In this document: positions 1 through 5,360 of the stretch, piece after piece
Position numbering within the stretch: position 1 is the first letter of the stretch
Layout of the letters: each line of letters opens with the position of its first letter
Assembly: GCA_905215105.1 (NCBI GenBank)
Contig: CAJMOI010000118.1
Coordinates: 1 to 6,393, forward strand
Source: an uncultured bacterium
GTDB lineage: Bacteria; Bacillota; Clostridia; Oscillospirales; Acutalibacteraceae
Length of the DNA: 6,393 nucleotides
Direction of reading: 5' to 3'
Notes under the pieces: model-generated
The model's database searches: none
Seen by the model: the letters and a program-made list of their open reading frames with translations, nothing else
Told to the model about the DNA's origin: nothing
Program-made: the position numbers and the translations under genes

Positions 1-929
1 AGCCCCGCCACTTTGAAGCGTGGGTGGAGTATGCCAAAGAGCGGGGGCTGGGTCTGGACTTTAACCCCACCCTGTTCTCCCATCCCATGGCCGCCGACAA
101 CCTGACTCTTTCCCACCCGGACGAGAAGGTGCGCCGGTTCTGGATTGACCATTGCATCGCCTGCCGTAAAATCGCGGAGTATTTTGGTCGGGAGCTGGGT
201 ACCCCCAGCCTGTGCAACATCTGGATTCCCGACGGCTACAAGGATGTGCCCGCCGATCGGATGGGTCCCCGCCGCCGCTTGAAGGAATCTCTGGATGAGA
301 TTTATTCGGTGAAGCTGGACCCCAACTATGTGATCGATGCGATGGAATCCAAGGTGTTCGGCATCGGAGTGGAGGCCTGCACCGTAGGCTCCCACGAGTT
401 TTATATGAATTATGCCGCGAAAAACGGCATTCTGTGCCTGCTGGACAACGGTCATTTTCATCCCACCGAGAATGTGGCGGACAAGATTCCCTCCATGCTG
501 CTGTTTGCCGATAAGGTGGCCCTTCACGTTACCCGCCCCATGCGCTGGGACAGTGACCATGTGGTGTCCTACAACGATGATTTGAAGGAAATCGCCGCGG
601 AAATCGTCCGCTGTGACGCTATCGACCGGGTGGTGATCGGGCTGGACTTCTTCGATGCCAGCATTAACCGGGTAGCAGCCTGGGTCATCGGTGTCCGCAA
701 TATGCAGAAAGCCTTGCTTACGGCGCTGCTCACTCCGTGGGACAAGCTGCGGGCCATGCAGGATGATGGCAATTTCACCGGCCTGCTGGCCTGGGAAGAG
801 GAAATGAAGCTGTGCCCGGTGGGTGATGTGTGGAACGAATTCTGCCAGCGGCATCAGGTTGCCAGAGGCATGGACTGGCTCAAGGAGGTTCGCTCCTATG
901 AGGAAAAAATTCTGCCGGAGCGTGCATAA
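1..929 (+). CDS. rhaA: L-rhamnose isomerase, C-terminal 308 residues (5' end outside window)
   Basis: Cytoplasmic metal-dependent aldose-ketose isomerase converting L-rhamnose to L-rhamnulose, the first step of rhamnose use. The reading frame is open from base 3 to the TAA at 927-929. The fragment aligns without gaps from about residue 112 to the end of the 419-residue E. coli RhaA as I remember it, so about 111 N-terminal residues lie to the left. Highly conserved blocks include GLDFNP, FWIDHC, NIWIPDG, ESKVFGIG, GHFHPTE, RWDSDHVV and GLDFFDASINR. The family metal ligands are present: the first His of GHFHPTE (codon at 453) and the two Asp of WDSDH (codons at 549 and 555), equivalent to E. 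coli H262, D294 and D296. The C-terminal motifs CQRH and VRSYEEKIL also match. It appears to be an intact gene cut only by the window edge, co-directional with rhaD 38 bases downstream and likely in the same operon. A GTG at 24 is only an internal Val codon. Confidence 0.97.
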   Translation, partial: PRHFEAWVEYAKERGLGLDFNPTLFSHPMAADNLTLSHPDEKVRRFWIDHCIACRKIAEYFGRELGTPSLCNIWIPDGYKDVPADRMGPRRRLKESLDEIYSVKLDPNYVIDAMESKVFGIGVEACTVGSHEFYMNYAAKNGILCLLDNGHFHPTENVADKIPSMLLFADKVALHVTRPMRWDSDHVVSYNDDLKEIAAEIVRCDAIDRVVIGLDFFDASINRVAAWVIGVRNMQKALLTALLTPWDKLRAMQDDGNFTGLLAWEEEMKLCPVGDVWNEFCQRHQVARGMDWLKEVRSYEEKILPERA

Positions 930-946
930 GAGATTGGATTTTACCG

Positions 947-955
947 AAGAAAGGA
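947..955 (+). promoter_or_regulatory. ribosome binding site that decides the rhaD start
   Basis: The sequence AAGAAAGGA contains AAGGA at 951-955. Aligned to the 16S anti-Shine-Dalgarno sequence, it leaves about 9 bases before the ATG at 968 but essentially none before the in-frame GTG at 959, so ATG 968 is preferred. There is no promoter-like sequence in the 38-base rhaA-rhaD gap, which supports co-transcription. Confidence 0.6.
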
Positions 956-967
956 AACGTGATAGAA

Positions 968-1786
968 ATGGGTATTCTGGATGTTGAGATTATCAAGGGC
1001 TATATTCGACTGACCGAGGACGCCGTGGCCAAGGGATGGCACGAGCGCAACGGCGGCAACTTCTCCTACCGCATGAAGCCGGAGGAAGTAGAGGAGACCC
1101 GCCCCTATTTCCGCACGCCCGGAGAGTGGCAGGAGATCGGCACCAGTGTGCCGGGGCTGGCCGGGGAATATTTCATGGTTACCGGCAGCGGCAAGTTTCT
1201 GCGGAATGTAACACTGGCCCCGCAGGATAATTTCGCCATCATCGAACTGGACGAAACCGGCACCAAATACCGCATTGTCTGGGGTTTGGAAAAGGGCGGA
1301 CGTCCCACCAGCGAGCTGCCCAGCCATTTGATGAACCATGAGGTGAAAAAGCAGGTCACCGGCGGCAAGCATCGGGTCATTCTGCATTCCCATACCCCCA
1401 ATGTCATCGCCCTGACCTTTGTGCTGCCGCTGGAAGATGAAGTCTTCACACGGGAGCTGTGGGAAATGGCTACCGAATGCCCGGTGGTGTTCCCCGACGG
1501 TGTGGGCGTAGTGCCGTGGATGGTTCCCGGCGGCCGCGACATTGCCGTTGCCACCAGTGAGTTGATGAAAAAGTACGATGTTGCCATCTGGGCCCATCAT
1601 GGTGTGTTCTGTTCCGGCGAGGATTTCGACCTGACCTTTGGCCTGATGGATACCGTAGAGAAATCCGCTAAGATTCTGGTCAAGGTGCTCTCCATGGGCG
1701 GAAAACGCCAGACCATTACGCCCGACAATTTCCGGGATTTGGCAAGAGATTTCCATGTGACCCTGCCGGAGCGATTTTTAAAGTGA
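968..1786 (+). CDS. rhaD: rhamnulose-1-phosphate aldolase
   Basis: Class II zinc aldolase of the cytoplasm that splits L-rhamnulose 1-phosphate into dihydroxyacetone phosphate and L-lactaldehyde. The product is 272 residues, against 274 in E. coli RhaD, and is similar along its whole length: KGWHERNGGN near the N-terminus, FMVTGSGKF, WGLEKGGRPTSELPSH, VILHSHTPNVIALT, FPDGVGVVPWMVPG, WAHHGVF and SAKILVKVLSMGG. With the ATG at 968 as residue 1, the zinc ligands are H140, H142 (HSH) and H211 (second His of WAHHG), and the catalytic acid is E116 in TSELP, with E170 in ATECPVVF; these equal E. coli H141, H143, H212, E117 and E171. An in-frame GTG at 959 would add three residues, but it sits too close to the ribosome binding site. 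The gene ends at TGA 1784-1786. It follows rhaA closely, and fucO, acting on its product lactaldehyde, comes next. Confidence 0.96.
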   Translation: MGILDVEIIKGYIRLTEDAVAKGWHERNGGNFSYRMKPEEVEETRPYFRTPGEWQEIGTSVPGLAGEYFMVTGSGKFLRNVTLAPQDNFAIIELDETGTKYRIVWGLEKGGRPTSELPSHLMNHEVKKQVTGGKHRVILHSHTPNVIALTFVLPLEDEVFTRELWEMATECPVVFPDGVGVVPWMVPGGRDIAVATSELMKKYDVAIWAHHGVFCSGEDFDLTFGLMDTVEKSAKILVKVLSMGGKRQTITPDNFRDLARDFHVTLPERFLK

Positions 1787-1834
1787 AAATTGTAATAAAA
1801 GAAGGCAGATTTGTTCTATTATTTTTCAAAAATA

Positions 1835-1845
1835 TGTGATACAAT
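1835..1845 (+). promoter_or_regulatory. predicted extended -10 promoter for fucO
   Basis: TGTGATACAAT holds a -10 hexamer TACAAT (1840-1845; one mismatch to TATAAT) preceded by TGA, the extended -10 TGn element. No good -35 lies at 17 bp; TTATTT at 1819-1824 with a 15-bp spacer is only a weak candidate. The surrounding DNA is very AT-rich compared with the genes. The start would be near 1851, giving a leader of about 59 bases. This would let fucO be transcribed apart from rhaAD. Confidence 0.5.
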
Positions 1846-1909
1846 ATAACCAGTTATCCAATCCTGTTACATAGTTTTCAGGTTATTTTCAATAAAGGAG
1901 TGTTTCACA

Positions 1910-3058
1910 ATGGCAAGAATCATTCTCAACGAGACTTCTTATTTTGGTAAGGGCGCCATTTCCAATGTGGCAACCGAAGTCAAGGCCCGTGGCCTGAAAA
2001 AGGTACTGCTGGTCACCGATAAAGACCTGGTGAAATTCAACGTGGCTACCAAGGTCATGAAGGTCATGGATGATGCCGGTATTCCCTACACCGTATATGA
2101 CGATATCAAGGCCAACCCCACCATCGAGAACGTCCAGACCGGTGTGGAAATCTGCAAGAAGGAAGGCGCTGATTGCATCGTAGCTGTCGGCGGCGGCAGC
2201 GTCATCGATACCAGTAAGGCCATCGGCATCATCATGACCAACCCCGAGTTTGCCGATGTCCGTTCTCTGGAAGGCGTGGCTGACACCAAGAAGCCCTGCC
2301 TGCCCATTATCGCCATTTCCACCACCTCCGGTACCGCAGCCGAGGTTACCATCAACTATGTGATCACCGACGTGGAGAAGCGCCGCAAGTTCGTGTGTGT
2401 TGACCCCCACGATATCCCCGTTGTGGCAATCGTTGACCCCGAGATGTCCGCTTCCATGCCCAAGGGCCTGTGCGCTGCTACCGGTATGGACGCCCTGACC
2501 CATGCAATCGAGGGCTACATCACCAAGGGTGCCTGGGAGCTCACCGATATGCTGCACCTGAAGGCTATCGAGATGATCGCCCGTTCTCTGCGCAAGTCCG
2601 TTTCCGGCGACATCGACGGCCGCGAGGATATGGCCATCGCCCAGTACATCGCCGGCATGGGCTTCTCCAATGTGGGCCTGGGCATCGTCCACTCCATGGC
2701 ACACCCCCTGAGCGCTCTGTATGATACTCCGCACGGCGTGGCCTGCGCTACCATCCTGCCCACCGTTCTCGAGTACAATGCCGAAGCAACCGGTGAGAAG
2801 TACCGCGAGATCGCCCGCGCTATGGGTGTTGAGGGCGTTGACAACATGACCCAGGAAGAATACCGCAAGGCTGCTGTGCAGGCTGTCCGTCAGCTGGGTA
2901 TCGATGTGGGCATTCCCCAGAAGGTCAGCGAAGTCGGCGTAAAGGACGAGGATATCCGCTTCCTGGCAGAATCTGCCATGGCCGACGCCTGCACCCCCGG
3001 CAACCCCAAGGACCCCACTCTGGAGGATGTAGAGGCTCTGTATCGCTCCATGATGTAA
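1910..3058 (+). CDS. fucO: lactaldehyde reductase (L-1,2-propanediol oxidoreductase), iron-containing alcohol dehydrogenase family
   Basis: Group III, Fe-dependent, NAD(H)-linked alcohol dehydrogenase that anaerobically reduces L-lactaldehyde to L-1,2-propanediol, disposing of reducing power. The 382-residue product has the length of E. coli FucO (about 383) and shares long blocks with it: MARIILNETSYFGKGA at the start, NPEFADVRSLEG, GTAAEVTINYVITD, RRKFVCVDPHDIP, THAIEGYIT, AGMGFSNVGLG and NTPHGVA-like YDTPHGVA. The N-terminal nucleotide-binding domain has GGGS at 94-97. The Fe ligands are D194, H198 (TGMDALTH), H261 (VHSMAH) and H275 (TPHGVA). The start is fixed by AAAGGAG at 1894-1900, nine bases before ATG. 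Codon choice is strongly biased to AAG, ATC, GGC, CTG and TAC more than in the flanking genes, suggesting high expression. The gene has its own promoter and terminator. Lying beside rhaAD, its substrate is most likely rhamnose-derived lactaldehyde; fucose-derived lactaldehyde would serve equally well. Confidence 0.94.
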   Translation: MARIILNETSYFGKGAISNVATEVKARGLKKVLLVTDKDLVKFNVATKVMKVMDDAGIPYTVYDDIKANPTIENVQTGVEICKKEGADCIVAVGGGSVIDTSKAIGIIMTNPEFADVRSLEGVADTKKPCLPIIAISTTSGTAAEVTINYVITDVEKRRKFVCVDPHDIPVVAIVDPEMSASMPKGLCAATGMDALTHAIEGYITKGAWELTDMLHLKAIEMIARSLRKSVSGDIDGREDMAIAQYIAGMGFSNVGLGIVHSMAHPLSALYDTPHGVACATILPTVLEYNAEATGEKYREIARAMGVEGVDNMTQEEYRKAAVQAVRQLGIDVGIPQKVSEVGVKDEDIRFLAESAMADACTPGNPKDPTLEDVEALYRSMM

Positions 3059-3077
3059 AATTTGCCATCGCTTTCAA

Positions 3078-3115
3078 GGGCTCCTCATGGCTTTGGCCAT
3101 GCAGGAGCCCTTTTT
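3078..3115 (+). terminator. intrinsic terminator after fucO
   Basis: A GC-rich hairpin begins 19 bases after the fucO stop. GGGCTCCT (3078-3085) pairs with AGGAGCCC (3103-3110), continued by C3086-G3101 and ATGGC (3087-3091) with GCCAT (3096-3100). This gives about 14 bp with a single bulged C3102 and a TTTG loop. Five T's follow at 3111-3115. It separates the rhamnose/propanediol block from the antiporter gene. Confidence 0.92.
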
Positions 3116-3220
3116 GCGCAGGAACTGCGATAAAAGCGGGAAATATTTGTGAAATTCTGGAACAATACAACAGAAAAGAAACAAAAAGAAAGCGCAAATG
3201 AGCAATTATGCTGATAAAAA

Positions 3221-3238
3221 TTCGGAAATTTGACCGAA
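3221..3238. promoter_or_regulatory. inverted repeat TTCGG-N8-CCGAA upstream of antiporter (possible operator)
   Basis: Perfect 5-bp arms TTCGG (3221-3225) and CCGAA (3234-3238) flank eight AT-rich bases. It lies in the AT-rich intergenic DNA between fucO and the antiporter gene, just before the Crp-like palindrome. I do not recognise a regulator for it, and arms this short could occur by chance. Confidence 0.25.
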
Positions 3239-3241
3239 AAG

Positions 3242-3261
3242 TTTGTGAAATAAATCACGAA
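3242..3261. promoter_or_regulatory. Crp/Fnr-like palindrome upstream of antiporter promoter
   Basis: TTTGTGA-N6-TCACGAA is a two-fold symmetric site with six of seven arm positions matched. Its core TGTGA-N6-TCACG differs by one base from the Crp consensus TGTGA-N6-TCACA. Its centre (3251/3252) is about 62 bp before the start predicted from the downstream promoter, near the classic class I activator position. Many Firmicutes carry Crp/Fnr-family regulators whose sites resemble this, so which regulator binds is unknown. Confidence 0.45.
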
Positions 3262-3278
3262 ATTCAGGCGAAGTGCGC

Positions 3279-3308
3279 TTGAAACCATGGGTGCCGCTGT
3301 GCTAAAAT
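3279..3308 (+). promoter_or_regulatory. predicted sigma-A promoter of the antiporter gene
   Basis: TTGAAA (3279-3284) as -35, an 18-bp spacer, and TAAAAT (3303-3308) as -10, preceded by TGC (3300-3302) that fits an extended -10 TGn. Transcription would begin near 3315, giving a leader of about 38 bases. The promoter follows a terminator, so the gene probably forms its own unit. Confidence 0.65.
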
Positions 3309-3340
3309 GGGCACTGGTAAAAAATAAGAATAAGAAAGTA

Positions 3341-3346
3341 AGGGAG
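3341..3346 (+). promoter_or_regulatory. ribosome binding site that fixes the antiporter start
   Basis: AGGGAG lies six bases before ATG 3353. The frame is open further upstream to an ATG at 3287, but that codon falls in the promoter spacer and has no ribosome binding site, so the longer form is unlikely. Confidence 0.8.
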
Positions 3347-3352
3347 AATTTT

Positions 3353-4636
3353 ATGTCGTATAATTTTCTGCTGGATCTGGCGCTGATTCTGCTCAGCACC
3401 AAGGTGTTGGGATTGCTGACCAGACGATTTAAAATGCCTCAGGGGGTGGGTGCTCTGCTGGCAGGCGTCATTTTAGGACCTGCTGTGCTGAATACCCTCA
3501 GCGATGTGGATTTCATCACCAAAATGTCCGAGGTGGGCGTGATTGTGCTGATGTTCACCGCCGGCATGGAAACGGATATCAAGGAACTGAAAAAAACCGG
3601 TGCCGCTTCCTTTATCATTGCACTGATTGGTGTATTGGTGCCGTTAGGCGGCGGTTTTCTGCTGGCTCACTTCTTTAATGGCCCGGACCTGTCTCAGGGT
3701 GCAACCGCCAACATCTTCCTGCAAAATATGTTCATCGGTGTGATTCTGACGGCTACTTCCGTAAGTATCACCGTGGAAACCCTGAAGGAAATGGGCAAAT
3801 TGAATACCCGGGCAGGCAACGCCATTCTGGGCGCAGCCATTATCGACGATATTCTGGGAATTATCGCCCTGACTCTTATCACCAGTATGGCTGACCCCAA
3901 TGTCAACATTGGAATCGTGCTGCTCAAGGTTGTGGCATTCTTCGTCTTTGCAGGCGTGGCAGGTGTTCTGTTCTTCCTGTTCTTCCGCAAGCTGCAGAAC
4001 CACTATCACAAGGATATGCGCCGTTTCGTCATTCTGGCCTTTGTGTTCTGCCTGCTGATTTCCTACTGTGCAGAGGAATTCTTCGGTGTTGCCGATATCA
4101 CCGGTGCTTTCATTGCCGGCCTGATTATTTCCAATACCCAGCGCGCTCCCTACATTGCTTCCCGCTTTGAAACTCTGTCCTATACGCTGATTTCTCCCGT
4201 ATTTTTCGCCAGCATCGGTCTGAAAATGGTGATGCCGGAGATGACCACCAGTATTATTGTGTTCTCCATTCTGCTGATGGTAATCGCTGTGCTGACCAAA
4301 ATTGTGGGCTGCGGTCTGGGCGCAAAGCTGTGCCATTTCACCACCCGTGAGTCCGTTCAGGTGGGCGTTGGCATGGTTTCCCGTGGTGAGGTTGCTTTGA
4401 TTGTGGCCACCAAGGGTGCGGCTCTGGGACTGATGTCCGACAGTTTCATGGGTCCTATCATCCTGACGGTTGTGCTCACCACCGTGATTGCTCCCGTTCT
4501 GCTGAAAATCGCATTTTCAGACAAGGGCGGCAAGGGTGACGCAGACCAGAAGGTTGAAGAGAGCGAGCTGGTCAAGAATTACAATATTGCCATGAAGGGC
4601 GAAGACGACGAAGTTCCCGCCGGAGCCCGCTCCTGA
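3353..4636 (+). CDS. cation:proton antiporter, CPA2 family (Kef/NapA-like)
   Basis: Polytopic inner-membrane protein of 427 residues expected to exchange Na+ or K+ for H+. It consists almost wholly of hydrophobic helices, about 13 in number, as in NapA-type transporters. Family hallmarks are the N-terminal GALLAGVILGPAVL (33-46), the helix-breaking TATSVSITVETLKEMGK segment (133-149), the IIDDILG ion-binding pair D165-D166, GAFIAGLIIS (251-260), SPVFFASIGL (281-290) and MVSRGEVALI (341-350), where R344 stands near the family's conserved basic residue. The Asp-Asp pair is the pattern linked in CPA2 proteins with electrogenic exchange. After the last helix (about 388) there is only a short charged tail of some 40 residues; the TrkA-N/RCK domain of KefB/KefC is absent. 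The ion preferred cannot be told from sequence. It is monocistronic, between two strong terminators. Roles in pH, sodium or potassium balance are inference. Confidence 0.9.
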   Translation: MSYNFLLDLALILLSTKVLGLLTRRFKMPQGVGALLAGVILGPAVLNTLSDVDFITKMSEVGVIVLMFTAGMETDIKELKKTGAASFIIALIGVLVPLGGGFLLAHFFNGPDLSQGATANIFLQNMFIGVILTATSVSITVETLKEMGKLNTRAGNAILGAAIIDDILGIIALTLITSMADPNVNIGIVLLKVVAFFVFAGVAGVLFFLFFRKLQNHYHKDMRRFVILAFVFCLLISYCAEEFFGVADITGAFIAGLIISNTQRAPYIASRFETLSYTLISPVFFASIGLKMVMPEMTTSIIVFSILLMVIAVLTKIVGCGLGAKLCHFTTRESVQVGVGMVSRGEVALIVATKGAALGLMSDSFMGPIILTVVLTTVIAPVLLKIAFSDKGGKGDADQKVEESELVKNYNIAMKGEDDEVPAGARS

Positions 4637-4656
4637 AAACTGAATCTGTTTTTCCC

Positions 4657-4692
4657 GGCTGCTGCCAAAATGGCAGCAGCCATTTTTTTTTT
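4657..4692 (+). terminator. intrinsic terminator after the antiporter gene
   Basis: A perfect 11-bp stem, GGCTGCTGCCA (4657-4667) with TGGCAGCAGCC (4671-4681), closes a three-base AAA loop. After one A come ten T's (4683-4692). It lies 20 bases after the TGA stop and isolates the antiporter from the feo operon. Confidence 0.95.
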
Positions 4693-4702
4693 CGGAAAAG
4701 CC

Positions 4703-4731
4703 TTGACAATCAAGTTAGAAAATGCTAACCT
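4703..4731 (+). promoter_or_regulatory. predicted promoter of the feo operon
   Basis: A consensus -35 TTGACA (4703-4708) is followed at 17 bp by TAACCT (4726-4731), a poor -10 helped by the TGC (4723-4725) extended -10 element. The alternative -10 TATATG at 4731 would need a 22-bp spacer. The predicted start near 4738 leaves a leader of about 80 bases. The first operator-like palindrome lies within the spacer and -10, so a bound repressor would block RNA polymerase. Confidence 0.6.
4714..4729. promoter_or_regulatory. feo operator copy 1, GTTAG-N6-CTAAC
   Basis: Perfect 5-bp inverted arms, GTTAG (4714-4718) and CTAAC (4725-4729), six bases apart, overlapping the spacer and -10 of the feo promoter. 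The half-site resembles that of IdeR/DtxR-type iron repressors (TTAGGTTAGSCTAACCTAA), but the arm spacing differs, so regulator assignment is inference. It does not resemble a Fur box. Confidence 0.6.
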
Positions 4732-4738
4732 ATATGAG

Positions 4739-4754
4739 GTTAGAAAAAGCTAAC
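4739..4754. promoter_or_regulatory. feo operator copy 2, GTTAG-N6-CTAAC
   Basis: The second palindrome is identical to copy 1 at 15 of 16 positions (GTTAGAAAAAGCTAAC) and starts exactly 25 bp later, at or just after the predicted transcription start. Between the copies the inner arms also form CTAACC-N7-GGTTAG (4725-4743). Tandem copies suggest cooperative binding of a dimeric repressor. Confidence 0.6.
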
Positions 4755-4807
4755 TGATAAATCATGGAACTTTTCTGATAATATTTCCCGGAAAAGTGTT
4801 TTTGAAA

Positions 4808-4812
4808 AGGAG
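4808..4812 (+). promoter_or_regulatory. ribosome binding site that fixes the first feoA start
   Basis: AGGAG at 4808-4812 lies seven bases before ATG 4820. An in-frame GTG at 4796 lies upstream of this site and would translate through it. An ATG at 4816 is in another frame and only three bases away. Confidence 0.75.
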
Positions 4813-4819
4813 CCGATGT

Positions 4820-5032
4820 ATGATGCCGTTAACCATGCTGCAAACGGGGGAAACCCAGACCATCAAGAAAGTGGGAGGTCGGGAGGATACCCGGCGTTTT
4901 CTGGAATCATTGGGCTTTACCGCCGGCGGGGAAGTGACGGTGGTAGCACGGTTGGGAGGAAATGTGATTGTCAGTATCCGGGACTCCCGGGTAGCCGTCA
5001 GCCGGGAAATGGCCGGAAAAATTATGGTATGA
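4820..5032 (+). CDS. feoA: FeoA family ferrous iron transport accessory protein (first copy)
   Basis: Small cytoplasmic SH3-like protein of 70 residues thought to bind and regulate FeoB during Fe2+ uptake. Recognisable FeoA features are MPLTMLQTGETQTIKKVGG at the N-terminus, RRFLESLGFTAGGEVTVV (25-42), a GGNVIVSIRDSRVAVS beta segment (47-61) and the terminal MAGKIMV. The sequence is of the clostridial type in which the usual APLGDP loop is replaced by a shorter LGGN turn. A second Met codon follows at once (4823), so the start could be one codon later. It is the first gene after the iron-type promoter and precedes a clearly different second FeoA, 83 bases away, and feoB. It differs enough from that copy that they are unlikely to be a recent duplication; each may have its own role. 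Confidence 0.92.
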   Translation: MMPLTMLQTGETQTIKKVGGREDTRRFLESLGFTAGGEVTVVARLGGNVIVSIRDSRVAVSREMAGKIMV

Positions 5033-5052
5033 ACCCTTTGGGGATTCAAATA

Positions 5053-5091
5053 CTCTGCAATGCGGAGACAGGCCTGAAAAGGCTTTTTCAG
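5053..5091 (+). other. two RNA hairpins between the feoA copies
   Basis: CTCTGC (5053-5058) pairs with GCGGAG (5062-5067), six pairs including one G-U, over an AAT loop. Next, GCCT-GAAA-AGGC (5072-5083) forms a GNRA-capped stem followed by five T's (5084-5088), a weak terminator-like shape. An exclusive alternative is CTGAAAA (5074-5080) with TTTTCAG (5085-5091). They could set relative transcript levels or stability, but the stems are short and this is unproven. Confidence 0.3.
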
Positions 5092-5115
5092 TGATCGAAA
5101 GGAAGGGGTATTGTT

Positions 5116-5343
5116 ATGCAGACATTGAGACAGGCCCGGGTGGGAACAACTGTCAAAGTGGTAAAGCTTCATGGAGAAGGCGCGGTCAAACGCCGGATTA
5201 TGGATATGGGCATTACCAAAGGCGTTTCCGTTGCCGTGCGAAAAGTAGCGCCGTTAGGTGACCCGGTAGAGGTAACCGTGCGGGGATATGAACTTTCTCT
5301 GCGGAAAAGCGACGCGGAAATGGTGGAAGTGACAGAGGCGTAA
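5116..5343 (+). CDS. feoA: FeoA family ferrous iron transport accessory protein (second copy)
   Basis: Cytoplasmic SH3-like protein of 75 residues with the canonical FeoA core: VKRRIMDMGITKGVSVAVRKVAPLGDPVEV in outline (24-53), then VRGYELSLRKSDAEMVEV (55-72). The DMGI, APLGDP and YELSLRKSDA elements are typical of the family. The start has a strong GGAAGGGG (5101-5108) seven bases before ATG. FeoA domains are thought to act on the FeoB GTPase domain at the inner face of the membrane. It lies 68 bases before feoB in the same orientation. Its sequence differs widely from the 70-residue copy upstream, which lacks APLGDP. Paired feoA genes before feoB are known in Firmicutes, so the arrangement itself is not new. 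Confidence 0.94.
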   Translation: MQTLRQARVGTTVKVVKLHGEGAVKRRIMDMGITKGVSVAVRKVAPLGDPVEVTVRGYELSLRKSDAEMVEVTEA

Positions 5344-5360
5344 TCATTTTTTGCCTGTGG

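Noticed and set aside
941..1756. 271-codon open frame on the - strand opposite rhaD
   Set aside because: It lies wholly opposite a gene with full-length family similarity, its product is rich in Gly, His and Gln as expected of a codon shadow, and it matches no family I know.
1794..1823. AT-rich inverted repeat after rhaD as a terminator (AATAAAAGAA with TTCTATTATT)
   Set aside because: Nine of ten positions pair, but nearly all are A-T with a ten-base loop, so the hairpin would be weak; only a short T run follows. I cannot call it a terminator, so some read-through from rhaD to fucO is possible.
1811..1830. Rex-type redox operator upstream of fucO
   Set aside because: The TTGTT and TTCAA elements suggested a TTGTTAA-N4-TTAACAA site, but the arms do not match well enough or with the right spacing.
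1889..2734. 281-codon open frame on the - strand opposite fucO
   Set aside because: It shadows the highly biased codons of fucO; the product is a low-complexity mix of Gly, Asp, His and Val with no recognisable domain.
3287..3352. 22-residue N-terminal extension of the antiporter from ATG 3287
   Set aside because: The codon lies between the -35 and -10 of the predicted promoter, has no ribosome binding site, and the added residues are polar and basic; ATG 3353 has AGGGAG at good spacing.
3644..4336. 230-codon open frame on the - strand opposite the antiporter gene
   Set aside because: Its Gln-, His- and Asn-rich product is what the complement of hydrophobic-residue codons yields; there is no sign of a real protein.
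4732..4819. Riboswitch in the feo leader
   Set aside because: The leader is only about 80 bases and, apart from the operator repeat, shows no conserved multi-helix architecture that I recognise.
4816..5094. 92-codon + strand frame overlapping the first feoA
   Set aside because: It is out of frame with a clear FeoA protein, its product is rich in Gly, Arg and Pro with no domain, and its ATG is only three bases from the ribosome binding site.
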